Positions 10,842-18,390 of a stretch of 24,337 nucleotides of DNA are shown here, in pieces. Position numbers and translations under genes: made by a program. Source of the stretch: Spirogloea muscicola (Eukaryota > Streptophyta > Zygnematophyceae > Spirogloeales > Spirogloeaceae); contig WELB01000014.1 of the NCBI GenBank assembly GCA_009602725.1, positions 221,972 through 246,308 of the forward strand, in the 5' to 3' direction. How positions within the stretch are numbered: position 1 is the first letter of the stretch; each line of letters starts with the position of its first letter. The notes under the pieces are model-generated. The model made no database searches and was not told the DNA's origin. It worked only from the letters and a program-made list of their open reading frames with translations.

Positions 10842-11313
10842 ATGGAGCAGCAGCGGCGGCGGACGCAGGTGCCGCTGGTGTGCCATGGGCACTCGCGGCC
10901 GATCGTGGACCTGGCCTACAGCCCCGTCACCGACGACGGCTACTTCCTCATCTCCGCCAGCAAAGGTGGGCGCCCAACTCCCTCCTCCCTCCCTCCCTCT
11001 GCCTGCACTGCTTGGAGGCCAGCCATGGCCTCCCTCTGCCTGGGCCGCTTGGCCAGAGCCATGGCGTCTGTGCTCTGCCGGCGATTTGGGTCTCGCAGCG
11101 ACACCGACGGGCAGCCCACGACGCGGCTTGGGCCTGGAATCCTTCGTCTTCTGAGACGCCGGTGGCCGCTGCCGCAGACGGCAAGCCGATGCTGCGCAAC
11201 GGCGAGACGGGCGACTGGATCGGGACGTTCGAGGGCCACAAGGGCGCCGTGTGGGGCGCCTGCCTCGACACGCCTGCACTGCGCGCCGCCACCGCCTCCG
11301 CCGACTTCAGCGC
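10842..11313 (+). CDS. STRAP: STRAP-like WD40 protein, first two exons only (3' part missing)
   Basis: Exons 10842-10965 and 11178-11313 join in phase 1 to encode [24 protein letters not shown]-like [20 protein letters not shown], then [20 protein letters not shown] and [20 protein letters not shown] up to SADFSA. This closely matches the first two WD40 blades of serine/threonine kinase receptor-associated protein (unrip), a cytoplasmic SMN-complex subunit in animals. A normal donor GTGAGC follows at 11314. The family is about 300-350 aa with seven repeats; only about 86 aa are here. No further blade appears downstream; instead pinin exons start at 11393. Exon 2 ends in phase 2 and the next exon is phase 0, so simple splicing into pinin is out of frame. 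The ATG sits after a CGG-rich tract. Confidence 0.85.
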
Positions 11314-11392
11314 GTGAGCGCCCGCACCGCCGCCTCGGCGAGTGCCGCCGCGATAGCCGTGCACTGCTGCGGCGAGCTCTCCACCTCTCCAG

Positions 11393-14300
11393 CATCCGTT
11401 NGGCGCCTTCGGCCGCGGCGAACCGCCCGGCTACCCGCCGCAGCCGCCGCCGCTCCACGGCGTCGTGCGGCCGGCGGCGGCCATGGACGCTGATGCCGAG
11501 CCGCCCACGAAGAAGCGCCTACTGTCCGCCGTTGTCAAGGTCGGCTTAATCAGTCAATATACTATCTCCTCACCGTTCCGATCGCGGCCATTGTGTGGAG
11601 CCTGTCAGGCTTTGATGAGGCTCTGCCATTGCCCGACTGCTGTGAGGTCCTATTTTTCAGTTGCTTAGACTATACGACTGATAAGTGCGAAGTCAGCAGT
11701 TCAAGTCTACTTAGGCCAACTTCAAAACAGTAAGAGGAAGGATAGTGGAAGTAGGTTACTGGTAGAGTATAGCATTGCCAAGGCTGAGGTTGAGGGTTCA
11801 AGTCCCTTGTTCCGCTCAGTGCAAGTGGTATCATCATCAAGGTTAACACAAATCAGGAATGGTTGACACATATGCCTGCCGCTAATTCGAGTTTCGTTGG
11901 TCCAGGTCGGCGATGGAGAGGTGCTGCGGCCAGACAGCGCGCGATCAGACGAAGGCCGGGCGGGGCGTGGCGACGGCGAGGCGCCCGACGGTCGCCGACC
12001 GCGGCTGTACGACCGCTTTGATGGCCCGAGGGTAGCGCCCTGGGCCAAACCCTAAGCCCCTGACCCTAAACCCCTAGAGCCCTAAACCCTAACCCCTAAA
12101 CCCTAAATCATAAACCCTAGTCCCTTCAACGCTAAGCAAAGGCAGGAAGCCAGTGACGCTCCGTGTTGCTGGAAGGGCCGGTGCTAGAGCTCTCACTCCT
12201 TCTGTCGTGCTCGCCCACAGGATGAGCCGCCGCCCATCCCGGAGCCCTCGCCGCGCGTCCTGCCCAAGAACGACGACGAGCGCCTCGTCCGCCGCAACCG
12301 CCGCATGTTCGGCGCGCTGCTCGTTGGCACCCTCGAGGTCCGCTGCCTGGGAGCCCCACAAATGCCTGGCCAGCAACTCTTCTCGCTCCTGTAGCTGCCG
12401 GCTGAGCGCTCCATGTGCCGCGTGCGGCTTGTGGAATCACTGGAGCAGAAGTTCCGGGAGGAGGACAAGCGGCTCCAGGGCAGCGAGGCTTTCCTACGCC
12501 GCAGTGAGACACTCAAGCGGGTGTGTCATGCGCCTCCTTCTCCTCCTCCTCCAAATGACCCTGCTCCTCCTCCTCCTCCTCCTCCTCCTCCTCCTCCTGC
12601 ACGCTAAACCAAGTAAGCTATCAGCAGTCGCAAAATGCGTTGTGTGCCAGGGCTCAGCTTTGAGGGTCTCAGGTAGCAGTTCAGGTTTCTGGCAGCTGTA
12701 TATGACTGGTCTGCCTTTGCCTGGCAGTGTGCGTGCGTGTGCCTCTGGGCTTTCAGCTATGTTGGTGCCGATTCGTAGCTGTCAAGTCTCGCTACATATG
12801 AAGAGCTCGTCAGCATTAAGAGATTACCAGACCTGGCCACAAGATGCATCCTAGTCCCGACTGTGAATGTGTGTGATGCTGTATACAGGCGGAGGCCAAG
12901 GCGGACGAGGAGCGGGAGCGTGCCCGGCAGAAGTTCCGGGAAGAGGCGGCAGAGCGGCGCAAGCGCGAGCTGGTGCATAATACTTCCCACTGCAGCCTGC
13001 GATCAGGCATTGGCCGCGTTTCGCTGGGATCATAAGATGTGGGTACGTATCCTCATGATTCAGAAACATCGTGAATATCCTAGAATGTTGTGTGCAGACG
13101 CTCAAGGCGAAGCTGGCGGCCAAGGTGGAGGAGAAGAGCCTGGAGCTGCTGTTCCTGCAGTGGCTCGCACATCACACGCGGCTGCGCAGCTTCTTGCGTA
13201 CCACTGCTGAGCCGCACATCTACTTCCAGCCTGCCAAGCCCAGCGCCCCCTCCGACAAGCTCCACGCGAGCCAGCAGGCGGTCAGGCCCCCGCTGCCAGG
13301 CCAGGCAGTTGGCAAGCAAGAAAGCCTTGGCAGTGCCCGTGCAGAAGCAGCTCACAGTTCAGCTGCTGATAATCGGGCTCGTGGTTGCCTTTCTGGACAT
13401 GTGCGTTGAGCGCAGATATTGGACGACTGGAAGAAAGAGCTGCGCATGGAGCTCTCGGCGGCCCAGAAGCAGGTCAAGCTTTTACTTCTGGTCTCCATCA
13501 GGAGTATGGAGCTTCAGCAGATGACGAGTCATCTCGCACAGCTCCACGGAGGCTTACTGACGAGGCCCCCTTTGGACTGCACACGGTGTGCAGCTTGCCG
13601 AGGAGCGCATGGCTGCCCTGGATGCGGAGCTGGCAAGGATGGCATCTCGGAGCAGCGGCGCCAGGAGGGGGCCACCACAGGGTACGGCGGCGCAGAATGG
13701 TGGAAAGGGTGGAGATGGTAGCATCCTCGAGGTATAAGACATGCCCCTCTTTCGTGTCCTGGCCTTGTCAAGGTCCACACCTGCGCAACTGTACTTGTAT
13801 CTGGGATTAGGTGGTCGCTTGGTGCTTGTATGTAGCCTGTGAGTCACGGGTGTTGCTTGGCCAAGATGTTGGTTGCACTTGGTGATGCTGATGCAACAGG
13901 AGGGCGGTGCATCGGTGATGGAGTTGGGCGGCGGTGAGGGCCGCGAGGAGGATGCGCCGGAAGAGGAGGAGGAGGAGGAGCCCGAGGTGGAGGTGGAGGA
14001 GCCGGGGGCAGGCGGCGATGAGGAGGACGAGGATGCTGCTGTCGGCCAAGTCGCTGTTGCTGTTGATAAGGTCGCAGAGGCAGAAGCTGCCGCGCCTGGC
14101 AGTGCCGACGAGTCGCGCATGGCAGACGCCACGCAGGCAACAGCAGCAGCAGCAGAAGGAGATGATGATCTTGTGGGGGTTGAAGCAGTCACTGGCGGCC
14201 AGCCTGAGAGCAACGTGGCTGTCAATGGCACCAGCAACCAAGATGCTGGTGCCAGTGACGCCACTGGCGATCTTGGGGATGCTGGTGGTGGGGGTGGCGA

Positions 14301-14406
14301 CGTCGATGAAGGCGGAGATGGTGGCGGGGGCGGCGATGACGCTGATGGCGGCGGCGTCGAAGCTGACGGCGTCGATGGCGGCGGGGGAGAGGCCATGCAG
14401 GAGTGA
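11393..14406 (+). CDS. PNN: Pinin (SR-related exon-junction/splicing factor), 5'-incomplete, 9 exons, at least 476 aa
   Basis: Exons: 11393-11539, 11906-12031, 12221-12337, 12449-12520, 12889-12972, 13098-13280, 13416-13472, 13594-13731, 13900-14406; every intron is phase 0. Plant-style pinin blocks are clear: VVRPAAAMDADAEPPTKKRL, RVLPKNDDERLVRRNRRMFG then ALLVGTLE (pinin/SDK/memA domain, about residues 100-160), KFREEDKRLQGSEAFLRRSE, the coiled-coil EERERARQKFREEAAERRKR, and VEEKSLELLFLQWLAHHTRL with RTTAEPHIYFQPAKP. The last exon (169 codons) is a low-complexity Glu/Asp/Gly/Ala tail. Pinin is a nuclear-speckle protein that binds exon-junction-complex partners (known). The N-terminal coiled coil usual before the first block is missing, and the first exon abuts the N at 11401. 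Intron 1 carries mitochondrial-type tRNA remnants; intron 2 carries a telomere-like array; intron 4 carries a TCC microsatellite. Confidence 0.85.
11401..11401. other. Ambiguous base N at the STRAP/pinin join
   Basis: A single N lies 88 bp after the last STRAP exon and 9 bases into the first visible pinin exon. One N may be a miscalled base or a collapsed gap. Both flanking genes lack exactly the parts that would lie between them, which favours missing sequence. Confidence 0.6.
11646..11719 (+). pseudogene. trnI(gau): Decayed mitochondrial-type tRNA-Ile (GAU) in pinin intron 1
   Basis: About 74 nt with the cloverleaf order intact: acceptor GGTCCTA, D-loop region AGTTGCTTAGA, anticodon loop CTGATAA (anticodon GAT), T-loop TTCAAGT and 3' acceptor TAGGCCA. 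The acceptor has two mismatches and the T stem has one, so it is likely inactive. The sequence is of bacterial/organellar rather than nuclear tRNA-Ile type. Confidence 0.7.
11745..11816 (+). pseudogene. trnG(gcc): Mitochondrial-type tRNA-Gly (GCC) in pinin intron 1
   Basis: 72 nt: acceptor GTGGAAG pairs with GTTCCGC at 6 of 7 positions (one wobble, one G-G), D arm with ACTGGTAGAG, anticodon loop ATTGCCA (GCC), GGCTGAGGTTGAGGGTTCAA then GTCCCTT T arm. Recalled plant mitochondrial trnG-GCC is very similar across the anticodon 3' side and T arm. The changed anticodon stem and acceptor pair point to decay. It lies 25 bp after the tRNA-Ile remnant. Confidence 0.8.
12044..12120 (-). repeat. Interstitial telomere-like repeat (degenerate CCCTAAA) in pinin intron 2
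   Basis: Units CCAAACCCTAA, ACCCTAAACCCC, CCCTAAACCCTAA and CCCTAAA run in series on the + strand, so the G-rich strand is minus, opposite to the other two arrays. It lies within the 12032-12220 intron. Confidence 0.85.
12535..12598 (+). repeat. (TCC)n microsatellite in pinin intron 4
   Basis: About 60 bp of TCC triplets with one interruption, starting shortly after the donor at 12521. It forms a long pyrimidine tract. Confidence 0.85.
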
Positions 14407-15309
14407 AAGTTGGCCAAGCAGTTTGCTGGCAGGCCGGCTGCATCCCAAGTTGCCGAGCCTGATTGCGATTCCTGGCCAGCTTGACTCACATAGTTTTTGG
14501 GCATTTGCAGGGTGCACAGTCAATTTGTCCTAATGATGAAAGAAGATTTAATCAGCTGCAAAGCATCTGAAGAGAGGGATGCTTGCAAAGTGCTGAGACA
14601 CATCAGTTGCGAGGCAGCCCATCTGCACCTTTGACCAAGGCTATCCTCCTGCAAGCTAGGCTTAGTGACTATGCAGTCTGCATCCTCCTGCCTCCAGCTC
14701 CAATGTCAGGTGAAGTGGCACGGTGAAGTGGCAGAACAGTGCGTTGCGGGCAGTTGGAGCCAAGCTCAAGAGGCTGGCCAAGATTCTTAGCTGGACGTGG
14801 CCACAGGTGCCACACATTGTGTCTTGACAGCAGCACCCTCGTGGCTGAGATGCTGGTCAAGCTGCCCGGACATGAAGACCAATTCAAGCACTCGTGGCAA
14901 GCACGCGCGAAGATTGCATGGGTTCTCCGAAGCGTGAGAGTAGAAGAAGAGCAGAGGCGGCGCAGTCGGCGCAGCAGAGAGCAGTTCGCATGCCACTGCA
15001 AAGACTGGGACAGAGGAGGCTAGAGAATGGAAGCGAGTGCGAGACAGAGCAGCTTGCATCCCCGCCTTCTTCGCCCCGACTGGGAAGAGCTTCTCCCGGG
15101 AGGACGACTCGTCCAGGAGAGGGCGGTGGCTGGGGGAGAAGTGGCTCGCCCAGTGGGGGCAAGGGGAGGCTAGCCCAGGACGACGACTGGACAGAGCTCC
15201 AAAGGGGCCAGCGGGGCGCGGTGAAGGGGGGCGACGGCTGCGGAAGGGGACGTCGGCAATCGTCGGTTGCTCGTGGTTCCAACGAGCGAGGAAGGCTCTC
15301 CCAAGACTC
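14407..15309. other. Non-coding interval downstream of pinin
   Basis: No gene recognised. The + frame 14739-15023 ends with a basic stretch and FACHCKDWDRGG, a CxC-type motif that might be a scrap of a retroelement protein. At about 15130-15215 there is a minus-oriented retroelement tail scrap (GTGGCTGGGGGAGAAGTGGC, then CCAAAGGGGCC), similar to 8428-8500 and 9765-9790. No clear poly(A) signal for pinin was found. Confidence 0.45.
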
Positions 15310-15592
15310 TTCCGGTGGCGTCAAAACGGCGACGTCTTTCCGCCTGCTAGCTAATCAGGTTTGCATCTACTGACTAAGGTGACTGAGAGTCCGCTTGCTG
15401 CTGTCTCAGTCCTTGGCACTCCGGCTCCTTCAGACCTTGTCCATTCCTTGGGGCTGGCCTCTCCCCCCCCCCCCCCAGCCACCAGTTGATCTGGCCACGC
15501 TTGCTTCTTTCTCCTTCAGACCTTGTCCATTCTTTTGGGCTGGCCTCTCCCAGCCACCAGTTAATCTGGCCGCGCTTGCCCCCTTCTTCTTT
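15310..15592 (+). mobile_element. Retroelement copy E: inverted 3' end with a tandem tail repeat
   Basis: 15310-15475 is an inverted, diverged copy of about 10137-10296 (copy C), sharing the end peptide SFRLLA(N/T)Q(V/I)CIY-stop and the tail GTCTCAGTCCTTGGCACTCC. After the stop, the tail unit CTTCAGACCTTGTCCATTC ... CAGCCACCAGTT(G/A)ATCTGG occurs twice head to tail (15425-15510 and 15511-15592). A 14-C run (15463-15476) splits the first unit. Confidence 0.75.
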
Positions 15593-15777
15593 CTTCCGGT
15601 GGGCGGCGGCGGTGGTTTAGCCCGCCGCGGGCCCCTAGTCGCCCCGCCACCCGGCAGCTTCGTGGAAGGCGCACCCCCCCCCCTCCATGCCCTTGCCACG
15701 CGGCCTATGCTGACGCGGCCGCGCGGCCTACTACCAGCGGCGGCGCGTGGCGGCCGCTCACTTGCGTGGCGCTTGCA

Positions 15778-15787
15778 GCCACGTGGC
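15778..15787. promoter_or_regulatory. G-box palindrome, copy 1
   Basis: GCCACGTGGC, a perfect 10-bp palindrome containing the plant bZIP/bHLH G-box core CACGTG. It lies about 400 bp before the 5S gene and 800 bp before the oil-body protein start. Its function is inferred only. Confidence 0.35.
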
Positions 15788-15838
15788 ACGCACACCGGCA
15801 CCCTCCAACGTGGCTTGCCAGCGTGGCGGGGACCAAAC

Positions 15839-15848
15839 GCCACGTGGC
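15839..15848. promoter_or_regulatory. G-box palindrome, copy 2
   Basis: A second exact GCCACGTGGC, 61 bp after the first, in a CCG-rich island. Identical spacing partners make a chance match less likely, but no transcript start is known here. Confidence 0.35.
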
Positions 15849-15954
15849 GACCAGCTCGCCTCCACCCCCGTTCCGCCCGGCGGCGTCGCCGAGGCTCCCG
15901 ACTCCGCCGTCACCGCCGCTGCCACCGCCGCCAGCGCCGCCGTGAGCGCCGTCG

Positions 15955-16083
15955 CCGTTGTTGCCGCCGCCGCCGCCGCCGCCGCCGCCGGCTGAGGCGG
16001 CCAGCTGAGCGTCCAGGCCCGATCGGGCAAGCCAGGACCCGCCATCATGCGCCGCAGTTGCGAGCAAAGGCTGCAGGGAAGNC

Positions 16084-16119
<36 letters not shown>

Positions 16120-16121
16120 AC
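15955..16121 (+). repeat. CCG/GCC-rich microsatellites with ambiguous base N at 16082
   Basis: GCC triplets at about 15960-15992 and a longer CCG run at 16083-16120, directly after an N. The frames that stay open across this stretch are composition artefacts. The N probably marks trouble in reading the repeat. Confidence 0.75.
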
Positions 16122-16176
16122 CGCCGCCGCCGCTGCCGTCGCTACCGAACCTGTATGCGGGTTGCATGCAATCCAT

Positions 16177-16295
16177 GTCCTAGATCATACCAGGGCCAAT
16201 ACCGGGTATCCCATCAGAGCTCCGAAGTTAAGCCCCCTTGAGTCAGAATAGTACTGGGATGGGTGACCTACTGGCATGCATGGGTGAACCCCATG
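16177..16295 (+). rRNA. rrn5: 5S rRNA gene (single copy, ends approximate)
   Basis: The internal blocks are typical of plant/algal 5S: CATACCAG, TATCCCATCAGAGCTCCGAA followed by GTTAAGC, then AGTACTGGGATGGGTGACC. Spacing between blocks equals that of plant 5S. Helix II differs from the plant sequence but still pairs (CAGGG with CCCTTG), as expected for a functional compensatory change. Ends were set by length against plant 5S; helix I pairs poorly there, while CCATG at 16173 and CATGG at 16292 could pair instead. No T-run terminator follows closely, so a pseudogene is possible. Confidence 0.75.
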
Positions 16296-16588
16296 GCATG
16301 TCTCGCGAGCAAGGCAGCCAGGCAGACCGCTGTGCTGCGTCTCGTGGGCAGGAGCTGGCATGCAGCGCTCCTCGCACCCTCTGCGCAGCGTATCTAGTGG
16401 GAAAAAAACTCAGCAAGTAGTAGCAACCATGGCCATTGCACTGTTAGTCAGTGGATGGAGCAGTCAGGGTTCACCGCTGTTCCGAAATCAGCAATGCTAT
16501 TAGCTGTCTTTGCAACAAACATTTCAAGCTGCTCACGACAGGCCTGACAGGAGCTACATAGGCCCGCCAGGAGGCCTCCGCGGTAGTG

Positions 16589-18132
16589 ATGGCGTCCATG
16601 TCGAGCAAGGACGCGCCAGGCGGCCAGCTTCCGTCGTCCGCCGACGACATCCCCGGGCGGGCCAAGTACACGAGCACCGCGGTGCTGGAGGCGGGCTCCA
16701 GCGTCATGCAGAGCTTTGCACCCATCAACCAGATCTCCTCTGTATGTCAGCCAACGCCTCTGGCTCGCCAGTCTCTCGCCTAAGCTGGACGCTGCTGTTC
16801 CCTGTCACGCCGAGGCACTTGGCGTGCAGCTTTCGATCGAGCCAGGGGTTCTGCGAGAGACTTGGTCGGTCATCATGTGACAGAGCGCGTGAATTTGCTA
16901 TGCAGCAGAGCTCACACCCCCCACCAAGTACCGCGTCTTTCCTCTGTTGCAGCATGTGTGCACGTGGGCGTTGTACAGCCAGGACCTAGGCCGCAAGATC
17001 CAGACACACCATCACTGCGCGCGCCTCAACGAGGACTTCATGCAGTGCGTCGTGTACGACAACGACCAGGCCAATGCTCGCGTCATCGGTGAGGGGCTCC
17101 AGCTCAACATGCCACGCTTGCCCATCCCTTCTTTCGGTCTTCTTTATAGGGCTCCTTCAGTCCGCCGTGTTGATGGCCCATCTGGTTACTGTGTGGTGGG
17201 TGCTGATTGTGCAGGTGTCGAGTATATCGTGAGCGACAAGCTTTTTGCCAACCTGCCGGAGGAGGAGAAGAAGCTGTGGCACTCGCACTACTATGAGGTA
17301 CACGATCTGGTTCCTGGGATGCACAGTATCGATCAGTTGGGGTGGAGGCTCGGGAGCTGAAGGAGGAATACTGTTCTGTGCTACACACTCACAGGGGGTC
17401 CGGGTTCTTGCACTGCGCTCCATGGGCAGATCAAGACGGGTCTTTGGATGAACCCGGGCGTTCCCGAGACAGTGCAGCAGCAGGAGCTGAAGGCGCTTGC
17501 CAAGACATATGGCAAGTTCTGGCTGACTTGGCAATTCGACCGAGGTATGTATGGGTCGACCTTGTTGTCATCCTTAGTGTGAGAGGGAGGAAGATGGCCC
17601 CATGCCTCCCCCCTCTGCTGCTTGGGATTTGCAGGTTGCCTCAAGTTGTCATTCTAATCTTCGGTTGCGCAGGAGACCGGCTACCGCTGGGCCCACCCAG
17701 TCTGATGGTGTCGCCGCAGGCTGAGGAGGCCGGCCAGATCCCCGCCCACATGATAGCTGCCAGGGATGAGCAGTACGGCATCAGCACTGCTGAGAAGTGA
17801 GGCAGCCCTGCTTACCAATTCTCATTTGCAGGAGTCTTGTGCAAGCCACCTTAGACGTTTACCAGTGTGGTCTTGTACTACTGGGAGTAGTGTTCTTAGG
17901 CCGAGCTAGGTGCGCTTCTCACTCATGGCAGCTATTTGTCCGTGGTGCCGGCAGGGCGGAGAGTCGGAAGAACAGCATCGTGGAGCCGGAGGGAGGCATC
18001 GACCCCCTGGCTGACCATTGGAAGTCTGGCAAGGGCTGGACGACGCGCATCGAGGAGGTTGACATGAAGCTGACGGGCGAGACCCCGCTATCGACGGCCG
18101 GCGCCACTGCTTCGGGCTTGAAAGAAGAATGA
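16589..18132 (+). CDS. Oil body-associated protein (DUF1264/OBAP family), 6 exons, 262 aa
   Basis: Exons: 16589-16741, 16953-17088, 17215-17297, 17430-17544, 17673-17796, 17955-18132; 789 nt to TGA. The protein shows the full OBAP order: FAPINQI (44-50), HVCTWALYSQDLGRKIQTHH (52-71), CVVYDNDQANARVIGVEYIV, LPEEEKKLWHSHYYE (about 110-124), GLWMNPGVPETVQQQELKAL then AKTYGKFWLTWQFDRGDRLP and LGPPSLMVSP, and a C-terminus with DPLADHWKSGKGW. In plants these proteins sit on lipid droplets and affect oil body size (known); in an alga a lipid-droplet role is inferred. There is no signal peptide or membrane helix. The frame runs past exon 5 to a TGA at 17798, but splicing at AA|GTGAGG adds the conserved final 59 residues. 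AATAAA at 18143 may be a 3'-end signal. An in-frame ATG three codons downstream is an alternative start. Confidence 0.92.
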
Positions 18133-18307
18133 TGTCGTCGTGAATAAAGTGGACAGTCTTGCAGAATCTGGACGGTGACGCCCTCTAGGATCCTGGCATC
18201 CAGCCTTGACCTTACAATTTTGTGACCGAGGAGCATGCTACTGAGCCTGCCTCAGCAGTCCTCCCCTGCCTCTGAAGCTCTCCAGAGAATCTGAGGAAAC
18301 TCGAATT

Positions 18308-18390
18308 CGTGCTTGAGATAAAGCTCTTGTACACTCTTGTAACTGGTGGCAATTCTTAATTGGTGCTCTATCCAATTGAGCTACAAGCAC
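18308..18390 (-). pseudogene. Decayed tRNA with intact D arm and acceptor (identity unresolved)
   Basis: On the minus strand, GTGCTTG (18390-18384) pairs perfectly with CAAGCAC (18315-18309), and the D arm TAGCTCAATTGGATAGAGCA is textbook. The anticodon loop reads TTAAGAA (AAG if spaced normally), but its stem pairs only near the loop, and no TTCRA T-loop is visible. The length, 83 nt, fits a 10-nt tandem duplication (ACAAGAGTGT/ACAAGAGCTT) inside a 73-nt tRNA. The type resembles an organellar tRNA-Arg. Confidence 0.6.

Noticed and set aside
11314-11392. A functional in-frame STRAP-pinin fusion protein
   Set aside because: Donor phase 2 and acceptor phase 0 do not match. The frame after joining leaves pinin and reaches a stop in the following intron.
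13554-14504. Long minus-strand open frame (316 codons) rich in Pro/Ser/Thr
   Set aside because: It is the antisense of the pinin acidic GAG/GAT-rich exon and adjacent exons; its low-complexity repeats follow from the sense composition, and it has no family signature.
15395-16183. 262-codon + strand open frame across the CCG-rich region
   Set aside because: It runs through the retroelement tail, a 14-C run, two CCG microsatellites and an N, and the protein is mostly Arg/Pro/Ala. This is open because of composition.
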